NCBI RefSeq assembly: GCF_001680005.1
Contig: NC_033559.1
Span: 992,001 to 1,056,000 of the forward strand
Reading direction: 5' to 3'
From: Plasmodium coatneyi
Lineage: Eukaryota; Apicomplexa; Aconoidasida; Haemosporida; Plasmodiidae
Length of the DNA: 64,000 nt
Shown here: one piece after another, positions 1 to 12,498 of the stretch
Position numbering within the stretch: position 1 is the stretch's first letter
Layout of the letters: each line of letters opens with the position of its first letter
Made by a program: the position numbers and the translations under genes
The notes under the pieces: model-generated
Seen by the model: the letters and a program-made list of their open reading frames with translations, nothing else
Databases searched by the model: none
What the model was told of the DNA's origin: nothing

Positions 1-2950
1 TCATACGGGACATTTTTAAAAATTTGAAAAAGTTATGTCTAGTTAATAACAACATCAGCGACTTAAGTTTGCTTTTCCATTGTGGGGAAGACGACATTGA
101 TTCTTTACTGCACCTCGACCTTTCCTTTAACTGTATCACCACCCTTGCCCCGATATGCAGCAAATTCAAAAAGTTAATGCACTTTGATGTATCTTTTAAC
201 TGTATTTGTGATTATGTCGAAATTGTAATGTTCAGTCGGAACCATAAGGAGGTGGAGTCGCTATCGCTTGTTGGCAACTCCCTTTATGTGAAGCCCTCAC
301 ACCAGACGTGTGTCCACCGGATTTTCCCTCGCATCGTATGGCTCAACGGGGTGCGCATCACTTCCAGTGGGGAGTTCGATTTGGAAGAGCACTCTTCAGT
401 TGGGAGTCCATGGGGCGACGGTAAGATATCCAGGGGAGGTGGCGAATTCGCGCAGCGTGTCAGTGGGATGTGTTGGTGGACTTTCACGGTTTACCACACT
501 GGGAGTTCCTCCGCCGAAAGGACGATCCTCTGATTCTGCCATCCCCTTCCCTTTGTCCCGTCTGCAGGCCCTAGCAGCGACAGACACGCCATCATTTCCA
601 AGGAACCCAAGTGCAGCGACTACCTGAATAAAGTGGAACTATTGAACATGTCAGACCTGTACACCCCTCTTCCCATCTCCGACTTCTCCGTTTTGCCAAA
701 CTTAAAAGAGTTAAATTTGGCCAACAACGGAATGGACAGTGTGGAGAACCTGAAACTACCTACGAGCTTACATAAGCTCAACTTGAGAAACAACAGATTA
801 AGAAACATCAACTTTTTAAAAAGCCACTTAAACATTGAAATTCTCATTTTGGATAAAAACCATCTTGTAAATATCGACATGGTGAACTGTCTGAAAAGGT
901 TAAAGGTACTAAGATGTGCACACAACAAATTGGAGACCATCCCATTAATGCAGAATGCACATCTGGTTGAACTAAACATACACGACAACTTCATAGAAGA
1001 CATTACCCACTTGGTTTTGATGAAAAAAAAAAAGTCTCTAAGGTCCATCAACATTTACAAGAACAAAATAAACTTCCCCAATTTAGAACTCTACCTCATC
1101 CACACATTCAGAAATTTGATCATCTTAAATGACACCTATATAGAGAGAGGAGATCATGTAGATTCATTTTTTAAAAAAATATACACCCTTAATGTTTTTC
1201 ATGATCTGTACAACTTATTTCCTCCCTACACATCATTGAGAAATCTCGAAATTAAAAACCTGAAGATTCGAAGCATCATGTTTCGCATCAGCAATGAGAA
1301 CTTTGCCAACTTAGAGCGCCTGGACTTGTCTAACAACTTCCTCAGCAGCATCGCCAACGTGGGCCCGCTTGACGGCCTCAAGGTGGGAAAAGCATCTTTG
1401 CTGCTTCTGCCAACCTGCGCCGCTTAGGCAATTTCCCACGCCATTTTTCTTCATAGTTTTCCTTCATATGTTCCCCCCTGCAGGTCCTCCTCCTAAACAA
1501 CAACAAACATATCAGCGATGAGTCTTTCACGGGACCGGACGAAAGGAACGTATTGAACTCTTTTATGTCACTGGAGGTAGGGGTTGTGCATCAATGCTCA
1601 GATAGAGTAGTGCGCAGGCAAAGTAGTAGGCATATGGGGTGCTGTCCACATGGAGGTACTCCCACCCTGCTAGCTACACTCGTAACGACGGGGTGTCCCT
1701 TCTTTTCTTCACCCTCTCCCCCCCAACTCAATGCAGGAACTGGACATTAGCTCCTGCATGCTGTGCAGAACGGACTTCCTCAGCAAGTGCACCAATTTGA
1801 AAAACTTGAGGAGCCTCAACTTGGAAGGAAATAACATCCACTCAGTGAAGAGCCTGTCCCACTTGGGGAATCTCCTCGACTTAAATTTGTCCAACAACAA
1901 AGTGTCGAAGATGTGCCCTGATTCATTTCCCCCCCATGTGCAGCGGCTGAATCTGTCCAACAACTTGATCAGGTTAGGCGACCATGGGGCGATTGGGCGA
2001 TGGGCTCATCCGCAGAGAGAGGACCAACCTCCGATGCCAGACCGCACTACACGCCCGTTGCACAGCGCCCTGTCGCCTCATCACTTTGCAGGAATCTGGC
2101 TCCACTGCGCACGCTGCAAAACGTGGAATTACTGGACCTCCGCGTTAACCGAATCGACAATGTAGACGAGTTCATCTCATTAAGGGATATAGACACGTTG
2201 AGGATTCTCTACCTAAATGGGAACAGAAAGATAAAGGAACACTTCCCAAGCATCAGGAACATGCTCAAGCAAGTAGGCACCTTCGATGACAAGATTGTGA
2301 GAGAGCATGACAAGGTGATGGAGCATATATCAGAAAAGAAGGAATGCGCCAAGGGAGATCGAGGCACAAATGCAAAGCAGCCAAGGGTGCAGGATCATAA
2401 GGGTGCTATGAAAGACGCCATTAAGGAAGTAACTGAGTATACCAGTCGGAGTATCACGAGGGATGTCATTAGGAGTTTCAATAGGGAGACGCCTAGAAAA
2501 GCGGTGGCCATCCGCGCACAGGTGAGTTGACCCCTCAAAGTGAAAAATTTCTGTCCCCTATGTTGGCGTTCCATTGTATGTTTCTACCACGCACCTTTCC
2601 TTGATGTTTCGTGCAGACCAAGCTGCATTGCCCTCCAAGGAAGAAGGATGCCTTTGATGAGGTAATTACAAGCAAAGGGAAGGAGAAACAGTGAACTAGT
2701 CCCAGTTTGACACCTCTGGTGCATATGTGTCCCACTTGATGGGCAGATGTGAAGAAGCATCCGTTAACACCTCTCTTCTATGGGCATAATTGTACTATTT
2801 CGCTGTGATAAGTCCAGTTTGGTCCATCGGTAGAGGCAATGGAAATATTTTTTTATTTTTTTTATTTCTATTTTTTTTTCTCTTTAGCAAATTAAGAAGG
2901 AGAGCTTTACCATTATAGGTAAACGTGTGAGCAGAAGCGGTGATTACTAA
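1..2950 (+). CDS. Leucine-rich repeat protein, 5'-truncated by window edge, seven exons
   Basis: The frame is open to base 1, so the start lies outside the window. My exon model is <1-420, 568-1382, 1484-1576, 1737-1972, 2092-2521, 2617-2661 and 2888-2950 (TAA). Each junction has GT-AG ends and phases that match (1,0,0,2,0,0). The product is a ladder of leucine-rich repeats of the LxxLxLxxNxI type, for example LNLANNGMDSVENLKL, LDLSNNFLSSI and LNLSNNLIR. Some repeats are completed only when introns are removed: the 1382/1484 junction makes LKVLLLNNN. The last roughly 150 residues are charged and not LRR. LRR solenoids of this class (SDS22-like) usually act as protein-binding scaffolds. The partner cannot be named. 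If the intron after 2661 is not spliced, translation would stop at 2694. No neighbour suggests an operon-like context; the SICAvar starts 2.1 kb downstream. Confidence 0.85.
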
Positions 2951-3179
2951 GGGAAGACATCCTCCCCTTCCTGTAATTCACTCACCACCACCATCATTTG
3001 GTGGAAATTGGAAAAACCCACTATGTTTTGGATTGTCTTTGACATCTGTCACGCGAAAAGGCATGCACAGAATGGCACATCGAATGTGGACTACCTTTTT
3101 TTTTTTTTTATTTAAGAACGTCCTTCAATCATATGCTAATTAATTAAGCTTCCCTATGATTATTTTTCCTGCACACAGA

Positions 3180-5070
3180 GTGGTGCTTTTTTTCTTTAAA
3201 AATGCAAAGAACGCATAGGAAAGGAGGTTATTCCTTTTCTTTTTAATTTGTTTTAATAAAGTGCAAATAAATCGCAGAAGGAACAAACAAAGAAGAGGCG
3301 GGTAATTCCCCCCTCTTTTTTTTTCAGACGAAAGACGAAAAAATAAAAAAAAAAAATTGGAGAGAAGAACGAAAAAAGGTAGGCTTTTCTTTACTCTTCT
3401 CTTCTTGTCTTTATCATCTTCCCCTTCCTTTTAAGAGAATGAACTTTATGGAGGAAGGAATGAAAAGATTGCTCCTATTTCATTCTCTTTGAGGGAAAGA
3501 ATGTGTATGGGAGAGTTCTCTTCTTTTTTCTTAGAAGAATGCAGTTTATATAAAAAGAAAAGAATGAAAAAGCGGAATTCCCCTCTCTTGTTCCTCTTTT
3601 TCTTTTAAAAAAGAATGTAATGCATATAAGGAAAGGAAGGGGAAGGGACGAGGGAAAATTACTCTCTCCTTTCCTTTTTTACTTTAGAAGAAGTAAAAGG
3701 GAAGGAAGTTAAGAAAAAAAAGAAAAAAAAGCTTAAGGAAAAGAAAAAAAGGGAATTGAGGAAAAAAAAAGAAGGAAGGAAAGTGGGTATTTCCCTCCTT
3801 TCCTTGTTTTTAGAACAATGCAAAAAAAAAAAAGGGTACATATGTAAAAGGTATATGAAAAGGAAGAAAGTTTGTTTTCCTCTCTTTTTTTTTAATCCAA
3901 TGAATGGTGAACTTTTATAAGAAGGAAAGAAAAGGAGAATGTACAATGTTGGGGTAGATTCGTCTTTTTTTTTTATTAAAAAATGTAAAAAGTTCATAGG
4001 AATGAAGGTTCCTTTTTTTTTTTTTTACTTTTTTAGAAAATTTTAAGAAGTGCATATAGATAGAATGTATAAGAAAAAAGAGGGAGGGAAGGAACGGGAA
4101 GGGAATATTTCTTCCCTCACTTCTTCTCCCTCTCTTATTTTTAATAGTAATGCAGTGTATGTAAGGAAAGGGTGGGGTAGGTTCCTTCTTCTCTTCTTCT
4201 CTTGTTTCGATGAATGTAAGGAATGAATAAAAGGAAAGGATGCTTTTTTTTTTTTCTTTTTAGAGAAAAGTAGAAAAAAGAAAAAGGAAAAGAAAAGAAA
4301 GAAAGGTGGATAATTCCTCTCCTCTCTTTTTTTTAAAAGAGAACGAGGAAATAAAAAAAAATGTGGGAAAAGAAGGAAGGTAGGAAATTCCTCCCTTTCT
4401 TCTTCTCTCTTCTTTCTTTTTCTTTTTTTCAGAAGTAAGAATGTAGTGTATGTAAGGAAAAGTGGAGAATAAGGAAGGTTGCATGCGCAGAATTTTTCTG
4501 TTTTTGTTTTTTTTTTTTTAGGAAGGAGAAAGGAAGGAAGGTGCGTATATTTCTCTCTCCTTTCTTTTTTTAAGTAGAATACAGTGTATGTAAAGAAGGG
4601 GAAGAAAAGGTTGCTTTTCTTTAGGAACAAATAGGTTAAAGAACAAAAGAGGAAAATCGAAAAAAAAGAAAAATGTTTAAGAGAAATATAAAATTAAGCA
4701 AAGAAAAGAAAAAACAAAAAGGTTTAAACAAAAATGAAAAAAGGTTTTTAAAGGAAAGAAAAAAAAAAAACGCATGGTTAAAAGCAAGGGTGGCAAGTAT
4801 ATTATGCACATAGTATACATATATGGATGAAAAAGGATGGTTATAATGGGATTCCTTTTTTTTCCACTTTTTATTTTTGCTTCCTTGAAAAGTCCTAAGG
4901 AAATTACAAAAATAAAAAGGAAAGAAGGGAAAATATGAATATGTGATGGAAGGAAAATATAAAACAATTGTAAAGAATGAAGTATCTATGTTGTCATAAT
5001 ATAAGGAGTATAAAATGGGAGCCTCCATGTGAAAGATTCTGCATATATATAAGGAAAATATAGAAAGAAG
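3180..5070. repeat. Degenerate strand-asymmetric repeat upstream of the SICAvar
   Basis: About 1.9 kb alternates purine-rich blocks (A/G runs such as gaaaggaaggg) and pyrimidine-rich blocks (ttcctcccttt). A drifting motif recurs, roughly AATGnAGTGTATGTAAGGAAAG, recognisable near 3537, 3612, 4050, 4147, 4440 and 4577. The spacing is irregular (about 75-290 bp). All long open frames here are low-complexity shadows. The block lies directly 5' of SICAvar exon 1 and probably contains its upstream region. I see no gene in 2951-5078 apart from the LRR 3' flank. Confidence 0.7.
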
Positions 5071-5078
5071 TGTGAAAA

Positions 5079-8000
5079 ATGGCTCCATTGAAGAAAGGAG
5101 ACGTAAGGAGTGTGGATGACATAATCAAAGGCTGGGGTGTAAGTGTGTCATAGGGTTTATATGTGTGAAGTAGATGTAAAATGTGCTTTGTATTGGGAAT
5201 TAAAATACAAGTAGAAGTGGAAAAATAAGAAATGAAAGTGCATTAAGTATAAATAAATGTATGAATATTCATTCAATTCACAGAGTGCAAAGAAGGAGGA
5301 AATCATAGAACTATTCAAAGTATTCTCAAAGAAAGAAATAGAACATGAAAGAAAGGACGAATATGAAGTATTATATCCATTGTGCGAGTCGTGGGATGAT
5401 AAGGACGGAATGTACAGTGGATGCATGGATAAAGATTTATGTGAAGCTCTTGCAAGGAATACAATGATTGCAACATGGCGTAATATAGATGCGGGCAGTT
5501 GGAAAAGAGATTGGAGGGAAATGATGCCAGATGCAAAATGCGATATTCTGCACTTATGGTTATATTATTATGAAAAAAGAGTATGTTCAATAGTTTTGGA
5601 GAATTATTATATAAGTACAGCAGTAGGAAGTTGGATTAATGAGTTTAAACAGGACGGAGATAGAGAGTGTAAATGGAGGAGTGCCAGGCAAGCATTAAAT
5701 GCACAAAGTATGGAAGAAATTAATGCAATATTCCAATGGATTGACGCACAAGGAATTCTGGAAGACATGAAAAAAATAAGTGAAAGGAATGATTGTGGAA
5801 CGAGCAGGGAAGAATGCAATAGAAAGAATAAGGAAAAAATTAAAGAACTCATGGAGAGCCAAGGCGTACAAAATAATAATGAAGTAGAAATTGAAAAGAA
5901 AGCAGGAGAAATACAGAAGGATGTTAAGGAGTTTAAGGAAGAAATAGAGCAGGTTGAACAAGAATTAAAAGCATCCAGTGCTGACACACTAGTACCACCG
6001 AAGCCTCCATCCTCTACCTTCCATACGGAAGAGTGCACGGTGAAAGAAATTCTCGAAGAAGAAAAAGGTATGCTGTATCCTATGAGCTGTTCCATTTTAT
6101 GTAGAATAAGTATGAGTAGTGCATGATAATATGTTGTGTTAGAAATATATGAGGTAGAATATATGGTAAGCATGAACATAAGTGTTTTGCATTAATTTTG
6201 TATTAAATTGTTTAGAGCAATGGGAAGAAACCATCACCCAATTTAACAATATTGTAGTGAATAATGATGCTCAGTATAATTTTCATGAAATGCAGAATTC
6301 ATCCGCGTGGTGTGAGGAAGAGGATATTGGGGATGGAATAAATATGGGAGAATATAAGGAATTCTGTCAGACACTCGTAAAGAACCTGTTGCTTATAAGG
6401 AAAAATAAGTACAAATGTGAGAATGAAGCTAAAGTTAATGGAAAGAAGAAAGCATGCGTAAGGATGTGTGACCTCCTGAATATATGGTTACTAGGAATTG
6501 ATGAAGATTGTGTGCCAGTGAAAGCTGTTAAACATATTTTTAAAACAGTGGAAGAAATGGAAAAACAATTTGGGCAAGAAGAAAAAGCGACCGAGTGCAC
6601 GTATAGGTCAATTAAGGACATGTATAGATGTGAGGTGGACATGTTACCTAAAATTCAAGAATGGATGAAAGAGGGTACACAGAAGGGGAAGTTTGGTCAT
6701 ATGGCTAAGACTGGTTGGTGTGGGAATAAGGAAAAGAAGTATAGTGTTCGTGTGGGTAAAAGCGGAAACAATTATAAGAGGAGCGAAATTTTGAGCACAA
6801 ATGGAGAACAATATTTTGAGAATGCGAAAGAAATAAAAGAAAAGAAGAAAGATGAATTAGAGAAAATACAAGAAATAATAGAAGAACAGAATAAACCCCT
6901 TCCTCCTCCACCACCACCAATTCAATCATCCTCAAGTAATGACTGTAAGGATAAGAAGGACCTATGTACCCGCGTAAAATGCGTAACAAAGAAATGGTTC
7001 ACAAACAGTAGGAATGGATTAGATCCAACCTGGGTAAGTGAACACACAATATATATATTGTCCTCATTGCAAAAAGAGGAAAGTGTTGTTCATTCGAATT
7101 AAGTGAAGACAATATTGTCTTCATTAGAAAATAAAAAAAGGGAGGGAACACAATATATATTGTCTTCATTAGAATAAGGGGACAGTTTTGTGAATATTGC
7201 ATTTTTGTACAAAACGAATACCGGGGAAAGAAAATAGACGCACACATATAGGATTCACATAATTATAGATGGTGGACATATAATAATTATGAGGGGGGAG
7301 ATGGACATAATTACATAGCATACATTTGTTTCTTTTCCTTCTCTTTTTCCTCTTTCTATGAACAGGATAACATGAAGAATGACATTAACAATGAGGCCAC
7401 AAACATGTTTACTAAAATATCTCAGGTTAGTAATAATATTCCAAGTTACTGTACTAATTCAGACGAAAATAGTAGAAGAGTCACTGCCTCAGAGAAAAAA
7501 ACATGTAAATACATTACTTCAGGATTAGAGCACATATATAAACTTCAAGAGGATGATGTAGGCGGAGCACATAAGAAAGACAACAGGGAGTTGAAGCAAG
7601 CTATGTTATGCTTAGTTTTAAACGCTTATGCAAATAAATTGATACAGGAGGTTAAATTACCCTGTAAGATCGGGGAAGATACAATAAAACAATCATTTGA
7701 GAAAGGGAATGAGCAACTTACGAAATCGTGTAAGGGGGGGCAGGGTAATTGTATTAAGTGTGAGTGGATTAAAGACCTTATGAATTGTACAGTGGGTGAA
7801 GCAGAAGTGAAGAAAGAGTTGAATCAAATGCTTCAAAAGAACGATGCCCCAATACAACAAACTCTAAATACTCTAAATAATATAAATAAGAACTTATGTG
7901 ATCGTGCCCAATGTGTAACAACACAAAGGACCAGGGACAAAAGGAAAGAGCGCGATGCGAAGAGAAAAGGGGGCACAGGCAAGATTTGGGAGGTTTGTAA

Positions 8001-10986
8001 GAATTCGTATTGAACATTACTATCTAGTTTTACAGAATTACAATGGGCGAACATATATATATATTTTTTTTCGCAGGAAGGAGCAGAAAAGTCTTCACAT
8101 ACATACTATTTATATTTACATGTTCCTTCCCTCCTTTTTTCCACTGTATGTGCAGGATAACATTTGGAATGATGGGGACATGGGGAAAGTATTGACTGAA
8201 CTGTCTAATGCTATAGCCAGTGGAAGCACAAAGAATGATGATTCATGCAATAACATTGCAGTGACTAATGGAACAAAGAAGGAAGCGAACAAAGCAGCAT
8301 GTAATTATATTGTTAAGGGTTTAAAGCATATAGACAGCCTGCAGGGGAATATTATTAATAATAATAATCTTGAGCACAAGGAAAATGACAAAATATTTGA
8401 ACAAACTATGTTCTGCATGATGTTAAATGTATATGGAGAACTTCTCCAGGAAAAGTGCTTTACCGCAGGGGATACCGTGAAGGATGCCGTACAAAAGACC
8501 TTTACTGCCAATGGAAATCTCCATGAGTCTGGTGCATGCACGCAGGGTCCATGTAATCAATGTCATTGGGACACTTGTGCGGATATTAGAATTGGTGGGA
8601 GAGAAATACGGAATGGGTTAAAGACAATGCTCAAGCAGAATGACCAAATACAAACAACTCTGTCTACTATAACTACTTTATGTAAACAGAGTAAGGAGGA
8701 CCCCGAAGTGAGTAATACAGTAGCCGACACTTCTGAGGACAATACTTCTGGGGACAGTACTACTGAAAGTACTGTTGGGACTCCTAGAAGTGAGTCTGGT
8801 ACAGAGATTACTAAACCAGTGCCAAAGAAGGAGAATGTTAAGAAAGGTAAGGTGGCAGGGGAAGATGAACTCCTTACACTCCTTGATCAGGATGATAGTT
8901 ATGTACCTCCCCCACCTCCGGGGAGTAAACCTAGTAACGAAGTAGACCCCCTTGGACTTATTACAGGGGGCAGTGGAAGAACAAACCTCGTGTCTACTGC
9001 AGTTACTCCTGAATTCACTCCAATATACCATGCAGATACAGATCACAATTCCAAATCTTCAGGTTCAGGTTCCGCAAGTCCAACTGTACCAGAAAGTACA
9101 ACAGGTAAGGTTCATAGTAGTAATATGAACAATTGCATAGGAGGGTGCACACAGTATCTTCGGTGTTATTACTTCTGATTATACTAAAACGTACATTCCG
9201 CTTTTTTTCTATGTACCCTTCAGGTTCAGGAGCAGATATTGCCACACAAGATGATAAGGGCCAAGGTACTGCTATGGTCCCCGGTAGTCAAGGTAGTAGT
9301 CACACCAGTGGTGGTGGTGTCCCAGGTCAAGGGGATAGTCCCCCTGTTCAGGGTCCAGCTGCCCCTGCTGGTGATCAGAAGGGTGTTACTCAAATCGATG
9401 GAAGTGAAAGTACGAAGCAAACTGATAAAAGTAAGGAGACAGGTAAACCCAGTAATGTGGATACTGCTAAGGGTATTGGTCCCCCTACAGCACCAGCTGG
9501 CCCTGAGGATCCACCATCACGAACAACAGCAATAACTGCACAAGGAGAAGTTGGACAAAAGGGAGGTTCAAAAGTTCCAGAATTAAAAACGAATAAGGCT
9601 AAGAACACCCCTTCCACCCTTCCACTCAGTAATAAGATTGACAACCTTCCTGATCTCCTTACCCCATACCTTCCTACCATTCCTGTGTTCCTTGGTATGT
9701 CTGCTATTACCTATTTATTCTGGAAGGTAAGAAAAGGAAAGACAAAACAAAATAAAAGAAGAAATAAAGAAAGAATAAAATGAATAAAAAAAAAAAAAAA
9801 AAAAAAGAATGAATGAATCAGTGGGGAATGTGTAGGATTTCGCATTTTAGGGTGTGCGGGATTCCGCGCTTAGAAGTAGTCCAGGGTATGGGATATGAAG
9901 TTCAGGGTTTACGTTCGGGGTATAGAAATAGTGGTTCGCGGTACGGGAACTAAGGTTTAGGGTATAAGAACTGAAGTTTCAGGGTATGAAGAATTAGGGG
10001 TTAGGATATGGAGAATATGGAATTACGGGTGTAAGAACAACAATGTGGCGTGGTGTTCATGTGTTTTAGGGAGGATTATACATCTAAGATGTGCATACAA
10101 AGAAAAAGAAAAAAGAGAAAGAAAAAAAGAAAAAAAAAAAAAAAGGAAGAATAAAAAGAAGGTTCTTTTTTTTAAGGAAAAAAAAAAAAAAAAGAAAGAA
10201 AGAAAAAGAGAAAAAGAGAAAAAAGGAAATAGTGAATGATTGCATAGTGGATGTTGGATTTCGCATTTTAGGGTGTATGTAGGATTCCGCATTGAGGCGT
10301 GTGTGTAGGATTTCGCATTTTAGGGATGGTGTAGGATTTCGCACTTAAGGTGTGTGTTGGATTTAGTATTTTATGGTGTTTGTAGAATTTCGCATTTAGG
10401 ATGTGTGCGTAGGATTTCGCATTTTAGGGATGGTGTATGTGTAGGATTTCACACTTATGGATGTTTGTAGGATTTCGCATTTTAGTGTGTGTAGTAGTAA
10501 TTAGTGTTGCGTGAACAAACATTTCACACCCCAATTAAAGAAACATTTTTTTCCCTTTTTTTTTTTTTTTTTTTGTAGTATTTTTTTCTCCGTAAAAGAA
10601 GAAAACGTTACGGAAGAACTTATGAAGTATCTGGTCCTCCAACCTTACAGGAACAAATTATGGACCATGGTATGGACCATCCTGGTCCACATGAATATAC
10701 CTTAGTAAAAAAACAAAGACACCCAAGATCTGTTCCAACGGGAAGAACGAAGAGCCCAAAAAAACAGAGCGTTGGTCGTCGCACTATTATTGATATTCAT
10801 TTAGAAGTCTTAGACGAATGTCGAAAGGGGGACACCAAACTGGTTCAGGAGGACTTCCTTGCCATTCTTGTTCAAGAATTTATGGGAAGTGAATTTATAA
10901 AAGAAGACTTTGTTCCAAAGGAACAGGTTTCTATGGTTGATGTTCCTAAGGAACAGATTCAATGTTCGGGTTCAGGGTTTAGGTAG
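5079..10986 (+). CDS. SICAvar: SICAvar-type variant surface antigen, seven exons, about 1,382 aa
   Basis: SICA antigens are exported to the infected red-cell membrane and undergo antigenic variation. Exon model: 5079-5138 (MAPLKKGDVRSVDDIIKGWG), 5284-6067, 6216-7033, 7366-7992, 8156-9104, 9224-9726 and 10579-10986. All junctions are GT-AG with compatible phase. Exons 2-3 are cysteine-rich, and exon 3 ends in a proline run then an LCTRVKCVTKKWF block. Exons 4 and 5 are two SICA beta-type modules with a shared order (CKYITSGLEHI / CNYIVKGLKHI, then CxxCxW, then a C-rich end). Exon 6 is Pro/Gly/Ser/Thr-rich and ends in a transmembrane helix (about 9660-9726). The last exon is the conserved cytoplasmic domain, with GRRTIIDIHLEVLDEC and LVQEFMGSEFI. 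It stops at TAG 10984-10986, earlier than the canonical end (see the tail entry). It is shorter than large type I SICAvars. There is no classical signal peptide, as usual for the family. Confidence 0.9.
9826..10500. repeat. 25-bp G-rich telomere-like tandem repeat in the last SICAvar intron
   Basis: The intron 9727-10578 holds at least ten imperfect copies of a unit like TAGGATTTCGCATTTTAGGG. Copies occur near 9832, 10252, 10278, 10306, 10331, 10357, 10382, 10409, 10441 and 10468. Between the first copies and the main run (about 9880-10020) are stretches rich in agggtttacg, ggtttagggt and cagggtat. These resemble degraded GGGTTTA/GGGTTCA telomere sequence. A purine-rich A/G tract (about 10097-10230) interrupts the array. 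Chromosome-internal telomere-like sequence near SICAvar and KIR genes is known in P. knowlesi. Confidence 0.8.
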
Positions 10987-11521
10987 GAAAACTTTGTTCC
11001 CAAGGAGGAATTTTCTAGGGAACAGGTTCCGAGTTCTGATTCGGGTTTTAGGGAGGAAGACTTTGTTCCTAATGGATAGGTTCAAAGTTCAGATTCCGGA
11101 TTTAGGATTGATGTTCCTCTCATAGATGTTCCTAGGGAAAATGTTCCTAAAGGAAATTTTTCTAAGGAACAGGTTCAAAGTTCAGATTCAGGGTTTTACG
11201 GAGGAAGACTTTGTTCCAAAGGAAGATGTTCGTAAGTAAGATATTCCTAAGGAACATGTTCCAAGTTCTGATTCGGGTTTTAGGGAGGAAGACTTTGTTC
11301 CTAAGGGATAGGTTCAAAGTTCAGATTCCGGATTTAGGATTGATGTTCCTCTCATAGATGTTCCTAGGGAAAATGTTCCTAAAGGAAGTGTTTCTAAGAA
11401 ACAGGTTCAAAGTTCAGATTCCGGGTTTTAGGGAGGAAGACTTTGTTCCAAAGGAAGATGTTCGTAAGGAAGATATTCCTAAGGAACAGGTTCCAAGTTC
11501 AGATTCCGGGTTTAGGGTGTA
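10890..11521 (+). pseudogene. Eroded SICAvar C-terminal repeat tail running past the stop codon
   Basis: The coding repeat at the end of the SICAvar continues about 535 bp beyond the stop at 10986 as decayed copies. The recurring DNA still decodes in patches to EEDFVPK, DVPKEQV and SSDSGFR. It carries frameshifts and in-frame stops; for example, a CAG codon has become TAG in aatggatagg near 11075 and again near 11309. The final copy (about 11483-11521) still reads QVPSSDSGFRV followed by TAA, which is the usual end of a SICAvar tail. I infer that the original protein had a longer repetitive cytoplasmic tail and that the current stop truncates it. Confidence 0.75.
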
Positions 11522-12498
11522 ATATAAATATTTTTTCTGTTTTTTCTTTTTTTCGTTTTGTGTATTAAATTGTTTACGTTCATGTGTGGTCAATATAAGT
11601 GGAAGTGAAAAAATTTTCCTCCGTTCACGGATGTACTTGGAAATTTTTTTTTATTGAAGATCCAAAATATTTTCATTAACTCTTTTTTTTCATATAGTTT
11701 TTTAATCTTAATAATTTTTTATTCCTTCTTTTTTAAGTACATAAATGCTATTTTAAAGAGGTCAGCACTTTCTTTTTTTTTCTTCCGCACCTCTTTTGGG
11801 AGGATTTTTCCCCATACAGTTGCTCATACATACAAATGGAAGAAAAAAAATAGAAAAAAAAGAAGCCAGCAGTCTTAAAAATAATTGTTGGAAATGAATT
11901 ATCCCCCTTTTTTGCACACAAACTATGTACATACATATGCACAACACCAATTTGAAGTTGACATTGGAAAAAAGAAAAAAAAGAAAAAAAAAAAAAAAAA
12001 GGGCGACTTCTTAAAGGGTCAAAAGTCAGTCACCAAAATTTCGCCCACTCGAAGTCGGAGTGGCTGCTGAAAGGAAGAAAATAATTCCAGCACGCTATAG
12101 GGGGAAGCAGCGAACCCAAAGGGATTTGTGTACAAACGTGCATGCAAATGGATTTGACAGCCGGCACAAACATGCGCCGCTGCATATAAATGCGGACTTA
12201 CGTGCTTGCGCGCGAGCGAGCAAAGCGGGGAACCTGCTTGAGGAGTGAACTGCAGAAAGGGAAAGCCACTTTAATTTTTTTTTTTTTTTTTTTACTGCCT
12301 GAGAGGGGCCACCATGGGGTTTCGCAATGCTCGAGAGGGACAGCTTACTCAACATACGATCCACTACATTCATGTCGTTTCATCCCTAAACGTATATGTT
12401 TCCCTTTTGTGCGGCCCCCTTCTTGTGGGTTAGTGCCTGATTGACAAATTGCCACGCCGCGTTCAAAGAAGATTCCGGAGCGTAGAGGCCATCCCACC
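11522..12498. other. Intergenic: SICAvar 3' flank and importin-like gene 5' flank
   Basis: AT-rich sequence with poly-T and poly-A tracts (11980-12002, 12273-12293), then a GC-richer stretch from about 12050 to the ATG at 12499. No open frame here shows family features or coherent splice sites. Confidence 0.6.

Noticed and set aside
3659..5088. Several long minus-strand Phe/Ser/Lys frames
   Set aside because: All are produced by the purine/pyrimidine repeat; extreme low complexity and shared between frames.
10023..10344. Lys/Arg-rich and Phe-rich frames
   Set aside because: They arise from an A/G-rich tract and the 25-bp repeat in the SICAvar intron; low complexity only.
9826..10500. CRISPR-like array
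   Set aside because: The repeats are directly adjacent and imperfect with no unique spacers, and the organism is a eukaryote.
10940..11520. GGTTCAAAGTTC repeats resembling a tRNA T-arm/B box
   Set aside because: They recur periodically as part of the SICAvar tail repeat, and no acceptor stem, D-arm or anticodon arm surrounds them.
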